This document shows positions 35,113 to 43,496 of a stretch of DNA of 64,000 nt, one piece after another. A model generated the notes under the pieces. That model saw only the letters and a list, made by a program, of their open reading frames with translations. It ran no database searches and had not been told where the DNA came from. This stretch comes from JBCCIM01 sp045106435. Lineage in GTDB: Bacteria; Bacteroidota; Rhodothermia; Rhodothermales; JAHQVL01. Within the stretch, counting starts at the first letter, position 1, and each line of letters starts with the position of its first letter. A program made the translations under genes and the position numbers. Location of the stretch: contig JBGCEN010000317.1 of the NCBI GenBank assembly GCA_045106435.1, forward strand, positions 3,964 to 67,963, read 5' to 3'.

Positions 35113-36570
35113 CTAGTAGGCACCAGAGCCTTTGACCACTGCAGTGATGGTTCGGATAAGAATGACTGCATCGAGCCATAGAGACCAGTTGCGGACGTAG
35201 TAGGGGTCCCACTGCTCCATGCCCTCGTTGCCTGAGTCGCTTCTTCCTGATACCTGCCACAGGCCTGTGATGCCGGGTCTTACTCTTTCGCGCAGTTCGC
35301 GAACGCGCCGAGGCAATTCATTGCTGTGATATTGAGGTAGCGGGCGCGGGCCAACCAGTGACATCTCGCCACGAAGGACATTGATTAGCTGTGGCAACTC
35401 GTCGAGACTGAGCCGGCGCAGGATCTTGCCGATTTTTGTGATGCGGGGATCGTTACGCAGTTTGTAAAAGGTCTCCCACTCCTGACGCATTTCATCATCT
35501 TCTTCCAGCTTCTGGCGCAAGACTTCTTCTGCATTCGGGACCATGGTCCTGAACTTATAGGTTTTGAAGTTTTGCCCACCCCGGCCTACGCGGTCCTGAC
35601 GGAAAAATGGATCGCCTCCATCTTCCAGCTTGATAAGTGTGTAGAGGATTGCGCAAACGGGAAACCAAAAGGGCATACTCAATATGACCAGCAAGTAGTC
35701 AAAAAGGAGTTTGGCAAATCGGGAAAAAGGATTGATCAGGTTGGAGGTAATTTCCAGCCCAAGGATGCCATTCAGGTCTCGTGGTTTTACCCACAAAGAT
35801 GGCGTATCAAACATGTTCGGAATAATCAAGACCGAACGATAGTAGGAGAGTGGTCCTTCAAGAAGCTCTGCTGCACGGGTGCTACTCATGCTAGGCATTG
35901 CCAGAATAGCAACAGAAGCTTCGGGTGTAACCAGATTTGTGCCTCCTTCAATAGGCACATTCAAAAGATCAGTATTCCATGAATTGGGGTCATCATCAAA
36001 GATGCCAATGGGGTTGTAGCCCAGTCCCTTTTCTTCTTTAAGGAAGCGAACAACCTGCTCCGCAAAGTCGCCACCACCATATATTACCGTTGGTAAGCCC
36101 CATTGGTTGAAAGAAATCAAGGTCCTTTTAACAAGCCAGCGCATGAAGGGAACGGAAACGATGCTTACCAGCAGGGATAGGGTTAAAGTAATACGACTTA
36201 CAGATTCAGACGTTTTGCTAATAAAAAGTACAACTGCTGCGCCGGCAAATACGGCTACGAGCAAGAGGGTCGTTCGCCTGAGCTCTTCCACAGGCCCCAG
36301 CCCCCAACTGGGTAGCAACTGAATAAGAGATGCACCAACCCACCATCCGGGAATGAGATACCACGCCCAATCGGGTATAAGCAGTGCGCCTTGCCAGTAA
36401 TATCGAATCGAGCCAGCTACCAAAAAAGCAAACACAATGGCAATCATGTCGCCGGCCGCCAGGACCAGGACGTTTTGAACCCTGTGCTTCCAATAGGATA
36501 CAAGTCTCTCTCCTTTTCTGGGAAGGCGGTCGAAGAATGACCGCTCGGAAAGTACTTCTACAAGTTCCAT
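35113..36570 (-). CDS. WbaP-type undecaprenyl-phosphate sugar-1-phosphate transferase
   Basis: The 485-residue product has four to five N-terminal membrane helices, a Rossmann-like CoA-binding segment (about 160-270, TVIYGGGDFAEQVV), and the bacterial sugar transferase domain. That domain shows LFDYLLVILSMPFWF, FRQDRVGRGGQNFKTYKFRTM, LRRLSLDELPQLINVLRGEMSLVGPRP and RPGITGLWQVSGRS. It transfers a hexose-1-phosphate, usually galactose or glucose, from UDP-sugar to undecaprenyl phosphate, starting each polymer repeat unit. It is the last gene of the exopolysaccharide block, separated from the UDP-glucuronate decarboxylase gene by 390 bases containing a strong hairpin, so it may have its own promoter. 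Confidence 0.92.
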   Translation of the reverse strand: MELVEVLSERSFFDRLPRKGERLVSYWKHRVQNVLVLAAGDMIAIVFAFLVAGSIRYYWQGALLIPDWAWYLIPGWWVGASLIQLLPSWGLGPVEELRRTTLLLVAVFAGAAVVLFISKTSESVSRITLTLSLLVSIVSVPFMRWLVKRTLISFNQWGLPTVIYGGGDFAEQVVRFLKEEKGLGYNPIGIFDDDPNSWNTDLLNVPIEGGTNLVTPEASVAILAMPSMSSTRAAELLEGPLSYYRSVLIIPNMFDTPSLWVKPRDLNGILGLEITSNLINPFSRFAKLLFDYLLVILSMPFWFPVCAILYTLIKLEDGGDPFFRQDRVGRGGQNFKTYKFRTMVPNAEEVLRQKLEEDDEMRQEWETFYKLRNDPRITKIGKILRRLSLDELPQLINVLRGEMSLVGPRPLPQYHSNELPRRVRELRERVRPGITGLWQVSGRSDSGNEGMEQWDPYYVRNWSLWLDAVILIRTITAVVKGSGAY

Positions 36571-36960
36571 GAGCTAAAATACTCGCTTAAAAGTGGGGAG
36601 CTTTCTTGAGAGAGGAAAATTGAGAACGAAATGCAGTAGATACTTTTTGTCTGCCTGCGTACCAAAGATACAAAACGAGCAGGTGGAATTACTCATCTTT
36701 TAAGCGTGTAAAGGATGCGCCATAACGCTTTATGGAGAGCCCCTTTTGCTTCTGGCCCTATTGGCAAAGAAGCGTCTGAGGCAATCAGTGTTTAGGTGGT
36801 GTCCTTAATCAACCTTCGATCTGCATTTCAGTCTTTAATGAATTGCTACTACAACAATAGGGCCGAAGTGGGGCGGAAATACGCATAAACAAGAATGAGG
36901 CCCGGAAAATTCAGGGCCTCATTCTTTTCGTATACCGTCAAATGTACTGTGAGCTCTTTT
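36571..36960. other. Intergenic gap with a terminator; otherwise nothing recognised
   Basis: These 390 bases between two minus-strand exopolysaccharide genes hold the 13-bp hairpin at 36891-36926 and presumably the promoter of the WbaP gene. I see no frame with family resemblance and no RNA gene. Confidence 0.6.
36891..36926 (-). terminator. 13-bp perfect intrinsic-terminator-like hairpin
   Basis: AAGAATGAGGCCC and GGGCCTCATTCTT pair perfectly around a 10-base loop. The plus strand continues TTTTCG and the minus strand TTGTTT, so it could act in either direction. The only transcript known to reach it is the minus-strand one from the UDP-glucuronate decarboxylase gene, which ends 34 bases upstream. 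Confidence 0.8.
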
Positions 36961-37911
36961 TTATACAGAAGTTAGCTCTGCTTCCTGGTTTTGGAAAAAC
37001 TCCAGGGTTCTGCGTAAGCCGGCTTTTCGGTCAACCTGAGGAGACCATTGCAAGATATTTCTCGCTTTGCTGATGTCTGGCTGCCTTACTTTGGGATCGT
37101 CAGCTGGTAGATCTTTAAATATGATCTCACTTTTACTGCCGGTCAACTCTACAACCTCGCGGGCGAAGTCAAGAATAGAGATCTCGTCAGGATTGCCAAT
37201 ATTTACCGGTTCAACCTCATCACTCATCAACAACCTGAAGATGCCTTCAACCAGGTCATCTACGTAGCAGAAAGAGCGTGTCTGGCTGCCATCGCCAAAT
37301 ACGGTAATTGGTTCGCCGGCGAGCGCCTGTTTCATGAACGTTGGGAGCGCGCGGCCGTCATCCAGTCGCATACGCGGGCCATAGGTATTGAAAATACGAA
37401 TGAGCCGCGTTTCAACGTCATGATATCGGTGATATGCCATGGTCATGGCTTCGGCAAATCTCTTTGCTTCGTCATAAACACCACGTAAACCTATTGGATT
37501 TACATTGCCCCAGTATTCTTCAGACTGAGGGTGAACCAGAGGATCACCATATACTTCACTGGTTGAGGCAATAAGGAACCTTGCCCGCTTGGATTTTGCT
37601 AGTCCAAGTGCTTTGTGCGTTCCAAGTGCGCCAACTTTTAGGGTCTGTATTGGATATTTAAGATAGTCTACAGGAGACGCTGGACTTGCAAAGTGCAGGA
37701 TATAGTCCAGCGGGCCTTCAACGTATATATAGTTGGTTATATCATGCTCAATGAAAGAAAACTTGGGGTTTCCAAACAAATGCGCAACGTTGTCAGGGCG
37801 TCCTGTGATGAAGTTGTCAACACAAATTACTTCATGACCTTCCTTAATAAATCTATCACACAGATGAGACCCGAGAAACCCCGCGCCGCCTGTTACCAGA
37901 GTACGTTTCAT
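36961..37911 (-). CDS. uxs: UDP-glucuronate decarboxylase (UDP-xylose synthase)
   Basis: The 316-residue short-chain dehydrogenase fold has the NAD motif TGGAGFLGSH (about 7-15), the STSEVYGDPLVHPQ block and catalytic Tyr146/Lys150 in GVYDEAK. NPIGLRGVYDEAKRFAEA and IFNTYGPRMRLDDGR are hallmarks of UDP-glucuronate decarboxylase rather than of other nucleotide-sugar epimerases. It converts UDP-glucuronate to UDP-xylose with transient NAD reduction. Its substrate is made by the gene immediately upstream on the same strand (24-base gap), so the two form a UDP-glucose to UDP-xylose unit for polymer synthesis. It acts in the cytoplasm. Confidence 0.9.
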   Translation of the reverse strand: MKRTLVTGGAGFLGSHLCDRFIKEGHEVICVDNFITGRPDNVAHLFGNPKFSFIEHDITNYIYVEGPLDYILHFASPASPVDYLKYPIQTLKVGALGTHKALGLAKSKRARFLIASTSEVYGDPLVHPQSEEYWGNVNPIGLRGVYDEAKRFAEAMTMAYHRYHDVETRLIRIFNTYGPRMRLDDGRALPTFMKQALAGEPITVFGDGSQTRSFCYVDDLVEGIFRLLMSDEVEPVNIGNPDEISILDFAREVVELTGSKSEIIFKDLPADDPKVRQPDISKARNILQWSPQVDRKAGLRRTLEFFQNQEAELTSV

Positions 37912-37935
37912 TTATCTACAACTATTTAAATTTGC

Positions 37936-39300
37936 TTATTCCGAGAAAACTGTTTCAGACGCCGATACAGGGTGGTGGGGCCGTCCGACTGAGAAGTATT
38001 CGAATCCTAGCTCAGCCATTCTCTCTGGCTTGAACAGGTTACGTCCGTCAAAGATAAGGGAAGATTTCATCAAACCTCGCATCTTCTTAAAGTCAGGACG
38101 TCGAAATTCGTGCCACTCGGTGCAAATAATAAGGGCATCCACATCACTTAGTAAAGAGTAACGGTCTTCTGCATAGGCAAGTTTGTCGCCCAGCACGGCT
38201 TTGGTGGTATCAATTGCTTCCGGATCAAAAGCAGTTACGCTGGCACCTTTTTCAATAAGCTCGTTTATAATAACATGGGAAGGTGCCTCTCTAACGTCGT
38301 CAGTGTTGGGTTTAAAGGCTAAGCCCCATACTGCGAAGTTCTTGCCAGACACATCTCCATCGAAATAATCCATGATACGATCAACGAGAATTCTTCGTTG
38401 TTCTTCATTTACATTGAGAACTGCTTTTAAAATAGCAAAGTCGTAATCGTATTGATCGGCGGTTTGTTTGAGTGCTTTTACATCTTTAGGAAAACAACTT
38501 CCACCAAAACCTATTCCGGGGTAGAGGAATAATTTTCCTATGCGGCTATCCAGGCCGATGCCGACACGTACATTATCTACGTTCGCTCCAACTTTCTCAC
38601 ACAGGTTTGCCACTTCATTCATGAACGTGATCTTGGTAGCAAGAAAAGAGTTGGCCGCGTACTTTGTCATTTCAGCTGAACGTTCGTCCATAGCTAAAAT
38701 AGGATTGCCCTGGCGTACGAATGGTTCGTACAGCAGCTTCATCAGGTCGGTAGCGCGCTCATTGGAAGAGCCGATCACAACGCGCTCAGGCTTCATGAAG
38801 TCCTCAACGGCAACGCCTTCGCGCAAGAATTCAGGGTTAGAAACGACATTGAAGTTTTTATTAGACGCCAAGCCCTGCTCCTCCATAATTGCAGTGACTT
38901 TGTCGGCTGTGCCTACAGGCACGGTGCTTTTGTTTACAATTACTTTATACCCAAGGGCTGGATCAGCAACAAGCAATTTTGCTATGTCCCGGCCAACACC
39001 GAGTACGTATGAAAGATCGGCAGAGCCATCTTCTGAAGGAGGCGTTGGAAGTGCGAGAAAGATGATCTCGGCGTGCTGAACAGCTTTTAAAAGATCGGTT
39101 GTGAATTGCAGCCGGCCCTCTCTCAGATTGCGTTCGAAAAACACCTCGAGACCAGGCTCAAAAATGGTTATGTTGCCATTTGATAATTTCTCAACTTTCG
39201 ATTCATCTATGTCAACACAGATAACATCATAACCCATTTCCGAGAAACAGGTACCGGAAACAAGACCCACGTATCCAGTTCCAACGATGGCAATATTCAT
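37936..39300 (-). CDS. ugd: UDP-glucose 6-dehydrogenase
   Basis: The 454-residue protein has an N-terminal NAD fold (IAIVGTGYVGLVSGTCFSEMGY), the KSTVPVGTAD block, SNPEFLREG, and the catalytic thiol Cys269 in GFGGSCFPKDV. A C-terminal UDP-binding domain carries WGLAFKPNTDDVREAPS. It oxidises UDP-glucose to UDP-glucuronate using two NAD. Its length and motifs match bacterial Ugd rather than UDP-ManNAc dehydrogenases. It lies 24 bases upstream of the decarboxylase gene and about 170 bases after the sulfate-activation gene, separated from it by a hairpin. Confidence 0.93.
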   Translation of the reverse strand: MNIAIVGTGYVGLVSGTCFSEMGYDVICVDIDESKVEKLSNGNITIFEPGLEVFFERNLREGRLQFTTDLLKAVQHAEIIFLALPTPPSEDGSADLSYVLGVGRDIAKLLVADPALGYKVIVNKSTVPVGTADKVTAIMEEQGLASNKNFNVVSNPEFLREGVAVEDFMKPERVVIGSSNERATDLMKLLYEPFVRQGNPILAMDERSAEMTKYAANSFLATKITFMNEVANLCEKVGANVDNVRVGIGLDSRIGKLFLYPGIGFGGSCFPKDVKALKQTADQYDYDFAILKAVLNVNEEQRRILVDRIMDYFDGDVSGKNFAVWGLAFKPNTDDVREAPSHVIINELIEKGASVTAFDPEAIDTTKAVLGDKLAYAEDRYSLLSDVDALIICTEWHEFRRPDFKKMRGLMKSSLIFDGRNLFKPERMAELGFEYFSVGRPHHPVSASETVFSE

Positions 39301-39336
39301 CTGAATCTATATTTAATGTAATATTTTTATGAAATG

Positions 39337-39369
39337 GCACTGCCCCTTCTTTGCGTGAAGGGGCAGTGC
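39337..39369 (-). terminator. 13-bp perfect hairpin after the sulfate-activation gene
   Basis: GCACTGCCCCTTC and GAAGGGGCAGTGC pair perfectly around TTTGCGT, in the gap between the sulfate-activation gene and ugd. Neither strand has a long T-run (TTTA on plus, CATTTCAT on minus), so it may be a partial terminator or an mRNA-end stabiliser that reduces read-through into ugd. Confidence 0.7.
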
Positions 39370-39469
39370 TTTAAGCGACTCATAAAGTAACTGTTTAGTA
39401 TCTAATCAGTTGCTTTGTCTAGAAGCTTTCTTTGAGTTATTTCTAACTACCTGATATGTGAAAAACGGC

Positions 39470-41191
39470 TTATTTTTCCAGGTAGCCAAGCTCAAAGAGC
39501 TTCTCTAGTACTTTTAGTGCACTCTCTTCTACTGATTCATCAGCAGTCTTGCATACAACATCGGCATTTTCCGGTGCTTCATAAGGATCGTCAATACCTG
39601 TAAATCCTTTGATGAGGCCGGCGCGTGCTTTGGCATACAAGCCTTTTGTGTCGCGTTCTTCAACAACAGCTAGTGGTGCGTCTGCAAATACTTCAAGATA
39701 TCCACCAAGGCCTTTGATAAGGTCTTCGTTTACCTTACGATCCGCAAAGTACGGAGCGATTGGCGCACAAATAGCGATACCATGATGCTTTGTGATCTCA
39801 CTTGCTACGTAACCGATACGCTGTACGTTGATTGAGCGATCTTCAGCTGAGAAGCCAAGTCCTTTGCTCAGGTGCGTACGAACTACGTCGCCATCAAGCA
39901 AGGTAACAGGGCGGCTGGTTACTTCAAGAAGTTTGGTCAGCAACGCGTTTGCAATTGTTGATTTACCTGAACCTGAAAGGCCAGTGAAGAATACTGTAAA
40001 CCCTTGTTTGTTCTTTGGCGGATGCGTTTTGCGCAGCTCAGCAACAACTTCTGTGTAAGAAAACCAATCAGGAATATCTTCACCTGTTGCAAGGCGCCGG
40101 CGCAGCTCTGTGCCAGAGATGTTCAGTGTTTCTTCTCCTTCTTTTACTTCGTCAATTGGCTTGTAGCCATCGATTGCTGGAGAGTAAACCATGAGGCGGA
40201 AAGGTACCATTTCAATACCCAGCTCTTCCCCGTATTTTGTTACCAGTTCCTGGGCATCGTAAGGACCGTAAATTGGGTCGCCATTGCTGTCGTTGCCAGG
40301 GCCGGCGTGGTCACGACCTACTACGAGGTGTGTACATCCATGGTTTTTACGGATGATTGCATGCCAGAGTGCTTCACGTGGACCAGCCATACGCATTGCG
40401 AGTGGAAGGAGCGCGAGCATTGCACGGTTTTCTGGGTAGTGCTCGATCAGTTTTTTGTAGCAACGAACACGTGTAAAGTAGTCAACATCACCTGGCTTGG
40501 TCATGCCTACAACCGGGTGAATCAACAGATGTCCGCCAATACCTTCTGCAGCACGGTCTGTAAGTTCTTTGTGCGCACGGTGCATCGGGTTACGCGTCTG
40601 GAAAGCAACTACGCGGTCAGCGTTTTTGGCTTCAAACTCTGCACGCATCTGTGCAGGCGTTTTGCGTAATTCCATGAAGTCATAATGGATTGGCATTGCG
40701 ATGCCTTCCAGTGATCCGCCGATATAGTGGTCGCCGGCCTGGTCCATCAAGTATGCAACTGCAGGGTGTGCACTGTCTGTGGTGCCAAAAGCTTCTTTTG
40801 CTTCTTTTTCTTTGTTCGGCTCCCAGATGTCAGATACAGTAAGAACAGCAACGAGAAGTCCTGTGTTATCCCGAAGTGCTATTTTGTCTCCAGCGCTGTG
40901 GTTACCCGCGGTCTCTGCGTTCACGTCGAGCGTGATCGGCATTGGCCATAGCGTGCCGTCGGCAAGACGCATGTTATCAAGCACGCTGTCATAGTCTGCC
41001 TGCCCCATAAAGCCGGTCAGTGGAGAGAAACCGCCAGATAATAGCAGCTCAATGTCGCACATCTGACGTGGCGTAAGCGTAATAGAAGGGTAGTTGATTG
41101 CTTCTTTTATTGCTTTATTTAACTCTTCATCTTTGAGAAGCAATTCACAAAGTTTACCGCCGTGTGGTTCAATCAGTGTAAGGGTACTCAT
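39470..41191 (-). CDS. sat/cysC: Fused ATP sulfurylase / APS kinase (PAPS synthesis)
   Basis: The 573-residue protein joins an ATP sulfurylase (about 1-390) to an APS kinase (about 397-573). Sulfurylase motifs are QTRNPMHRAH (198-207), with the ATP-contacting HxxH, and VGRDHAGPG (291-299). The kinase has Walker A GLSGSGKST (404-412), LLDGDVVRTHL and the DPYEAPENAD end block. It makes APS from sulfate and ATP, then phosphorylates it to PAPS, the sulfate donor. No assimilatory APS/PAPS reductase or sulfite reductase is adjacent, whereas two sulfotransferases lie in the same block. The product is therefore probably spent on polymer sulfation rather than cysteine synthesis. Sulfurylase-first fusions are known in bacteria and animals have the reverse order. 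Confidence 0.95.
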   Translation of the reverse strand: MSTLTLIEPHGGKLCELLLKDEELNKAIKEAINYPSITLTPRQMCDIELLLSGGFSPLTGFMGQADYDSVLDNMRLADGTLWPMPITLDVNAETAGNHSAGDKIALRDNTGLLVAVLTVSDIWEPNKEKEAKEAFGTTDSAHPAVAYLMDQAGDHYIGGSLEGIAMPIHYDFMELRKTPAQMRAEFEAKNADRVVAFQTRNPMHRAHKELTDRAAEGIGGHLLIHPVVGMTKPGDVDYFTRVRCYKKLIEHYPENRAMLALLPLAMRMAGPREALWHAIIRKNHGCTHLVVGRDHAGPGNDSNGDPIYGPYDAQELVTKYGEELGIEMVPFRLMVYSPAIDGYKPIDEVKEGEETLNISGTELRRRLATGEDIPDWFSYTEVVAELRKTHPPKNKQGFTVFFTGLSGSGKSTIANALLTKLLEVTSRPVTLLDGDVVRTHLSKGLGFSAEDRSINVQRIGYVASEITKHHGIAICAPIAPYFADRKVNEDLIKGLGGYLEVFADAPLAVVEERDTKGLYAKARAGLIKGFTGIDDPYEAPENADVVCKTADESVEESALKVLEKLFELGYLEK

Positions 41192-41236
41192 TCGTCTATT
41201 AGTTTATCGTTTAGGTTTTGGCATGAAGCAAAATTC

Positions 41237-42004
41237 TTAGCCTGGTGCCTTGGCAGAAATTATTTGCCTGAGAAAAAGAAGTACAAATCGGGGATTATGC
41301 TTGAAATATCGCTTCCACAAACGTCTGGGTTCCATGATTAGCCTGAAAAGCCATTCAAGAGCCATCCGTTGCATCCATGATGGTGCTTGCTTTACGCGAC
41401 CTGTATGGAAGTCAAAAGCAGCGCCAACGCCTAGCATAACAGCAGAACATTTATCTTTGTGTTCTGCCATCCATTTTTCTTGTTTCGGACATCCGATTCC
41501 GACAAACAGAATGCGAACGCCCGATTCATTGATTTGCTTTGTGTACCGCTCATCTTCTTCAGGCGAAAGCGGACGAAATGGAGGCGCAATAGTACAATTT
41601 ATTAGTATCCCGGGATAACTGGTTTCGAGAAATTTGACAAAAGCCTCGAGGCTATCCGGTGTACCACCATACAAACCAATTGGTATACCTTGTTCAGCTG
41701 CCAGTTGGCACACGTGTAAAGTCAAATCAGGACCGTAAACACGAGTGGCTTCCTGGACGCCCAATAATTTTAAAGCCCAGACGAGCGGAACACCATCTGG
41801 GGTAACGAGGTCAGCGCCGTTGACCACTTCCTGAAAAGCCGAATCATCGTGGCTTTCCATGACCATGTGGACATTGGCTGCACACACATAACGAGATAGT
41901 CCATCAGATGCCCAGTTCACCACCCTGCCAGCAGCATCAGAATAGCTGGTCACATCTACGTGCATCTCTAATATGTCTCGAAAATCCCTTTGTGTTTGTA
42001 TCAT
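41237..42004 (-). CDS. WecG/TagA/CpsF-family glycosyltransferase
   Basis: The 255-residue protein has the family's conserved stretches: AANVHMVMESHDDSAF, VNGADLVTPDGVPLVWALKLLG, GLYGGTPDSLEAFVKFL and VGIGCPKQEKWMAEH. Enzymes of this GT26 family add ManNAcA, ManNAc or glucose-type residues to a lipid-linked first sugar on the cytoplasmic face of the membrane. Here it probably adds an early residue to the lipid-linked sugar made by the WbaP enzyme. There is no membrane helix, but basic and aromatic residues near the C-terminus (RRLWKRYFKHNPRF) suit membrane association. It sits 45 bases upstream of the sulfate-activation gene. Confidence 0.92.
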   Translation of the reverse strand: MIQTQRDFRDILEMHVDVTSYSDAAGRVVNWASDGLSRYVCAANVHMVMESHDDSAFQEVVNGADLVTPDGVPLVWALKLLGVQEATRVYGPDLTLHVCQLAAEQGIPIGLYGGTPDSLEAFVKFLETSYPGILINCTIAPPFRPLSPEEDERYTKQINESGVRILFVGIGCPKQEKWMAEHKDKCSAVMLGVGAAFDFHTGRVKQAPSWMQRMALEWLFRLIMEPRRLWKRYFKHNPRFVLLFLRQIISAKAPG

Positions 42005-42142
42005 TAGACCTGTCTAAGCAGGAAGGAGCATCCAAAGTTATCTATTCCAACCAAACTCACTTCACGTTCGTACCAGCATGGTTTTCATGCAGAAAAAGGA
42101 TCTGTAAGTTCAGAGCCTTCAAAAAATAATGCGTTATTAAAA

Positions 42143-43378
42143 TTAATAGAGTGCTTTTTCTGGCAAATTCTTCACAACTGAATCGTACATTTTTGTCATT
42201 TCAGCCGCTTTTATGGTCCAGTTATTACGCCTTGCAAATTCCAGCCCTGTTTTACTCATGCCGGATAGTTTTTCTGGATTTTCATGAAGCGATGTCAGCG
42301 CTTCTGCCAGTCTATTCATTGTTTCTTTCGGGTTAGATACCTTTACCCGAATACCTGCTTCATTCGGCACGAAGTCATGTGCTCCCTGATGATCAAGGGT
42401 CACTATGGCCAGACCGTTACTCATTGCTTCCAGTAATTGCGAGCCAAATGAGTCTCTCAGACTTGTGAACAGAAATACTTCGTGTTCTTCATAAGCGGTT
42501 TGTACCTCATCCCAGGGTACACGTCCTTTCCACTCAACTTTTCCAGATAATCCTAATTCATTGATCCAATCATTAACAAAGGCGTCTTCCGGCCCGTCTC
42601 CTAGAATCGTCATCTGGAAGGGGAAGTTAAGTTTAGCAACAACTTCCAGGGAAAACTTGATGGCCTTGCGTTCGAGCAGCCGGCCCACCCATAAAATATT
42701 CATCTTCTCATTTGAGAAGCCAGCCTTGGGTGCATCTGCAAAATAATGATCTGGAAGTCCAGTGTCCAGAAAAAGTTCAGAACGGATTGCACCCATTGTC
42801 TTTGCGATATTCAATGTGTCGCTATTTGTGGCCAGCAAGAGCGCTGTATGCTTGAGCATTCTCTTGGTAGCCGGCAAAGACGGCAGAAACTTCTCTGTAA
42901 TATACGTGCGAATAGACTCCTGGCGCCATCTTGTAGGAAAGTATTCCTTGAAGGCCTCCGGGGCTACCTGGCCGCCGCCGACAGGGCCAAAGATAAAGGG
43001 AATATTCAATTTCCAAAGCCACGAGCCACCAATAAGGCTTCCCCAGGTGACATGATGGGCAAGGTCGAACTTGTGTTCGTTTAGCAGTTCCTTGGCTTGC
43101 CGGTAGGCAGCCCGCTGCCATAAGAAGTAGTGTGCGTACACACCAAAAATGCCTTTCATCGCCGGCTTGTAGCGAGCCGGGATATCAACAAAAATAAAGC
43201 GCAGGTTGGGAATGGGGTTCTCCCGCATTTCCTTTTCAACCGTTTCCCTCGCCCAGGTTCGCGTTACTACCCATACTTCATGCCCTTCCTTTGCCAGGTG
43301 TGTGGACCAGTTCCAGCCGAATCCTTCTTCGGAGCCGCGATGGGGTTCACAGGCATATGCGGATAGCAGTATGTTCAT
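42143..43378 (-). CDS. GT4-type glycosyltransferase
   Basis: The 411-residue GT-B fold enzyme has an N-terminal domain beginning MNILLSAYACEPHRGSEEGFGW and a nucleotide-binding half with NILWVGRLLERKAI, ILGDGPE, WKGRVPWDEV and EVFLFTSLRDSFGSQLLEAMSNGLAIV, the EX7E-type block of family 4. It transfers a sugar to the growing lipid-linked unit with retention of configuration. Donor and acceptor are unknown. The gene starts exactly where a 118-base inverted-repeat element ends, and 138 bases separate its stop from the TagA-like gene. Confidence 0.92.
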   Translation of the reverse strand: MNILLSAYACEPHRGSEEGFGWNWSTHLAKEGHEVWVVTRTWARETVEKEMRENPIPNLRFIFVDIPARYKPAMKGIFGVYAHYFLWQRAAYRQAKELLNEHKFDLAHHVTWGSLIGGSWLWKLNIPFIFGPVGGGQVAPEAFKEYFPTRWRQESIRTYITEKFLPSLPATKRMLKHTALLLATNSDTLNIAKTMGAIRSELFLDTGLPDHYFADAPKAGFSNEKMNILWVGRLLERKAIKFSLEVVAKLNFPFQMTILGDGPEDAFVNDWINELGLSGKVEWKGRVPWDEVQTAYEEHEVFLFTSLRDSFGSQLLEAMSNGLAIVTLDHQGAHDFVPNEAGIRVKVSNPKETMNRLAEALTSLHENPEKLSGMSKTGLEFARRNNWTIKAAEMTKMYDSVVKNLPEKALY

Positions 43379-43496
43379 TTTTTAGTTTTCAGTAATCAGT
43401 TTACAGAAATCAGTTTTCAGTCTTCAGTTAGCTACAATCTATAAATCTGCCTATCAGCACCGAATACTGATAACTGATTACTGAAAACTCTAAAAA
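43379..43496. repeat. 118-bp intergenic inverted-repeat element
   Basis: The left end TTTTTAGTTTTCAGTAATCA (43379-43398, plus GTT) and the right end 43472-43496 are inverted copies, 23-25 bp differing by a two-base insertion. Between them lie further TCAGTTTTCAGTCTTCAGTT-type words. The element fills the gap exactly from the start codon of the glycosyltransferase gene to the stop codon of the beta-helix gene. Part of the right arm (ACCGAATACTG...ACTG...AAAACT) recurs at about 51700-51728. Confidence 0.85.

Noticed and set aside
40004..40669. 221-codon frame antisense to the sulfate-activation gene
   Set aside because: It is Cys- and aromatic-rich without domain character and fully covered by a well-supported gene on the other strand.
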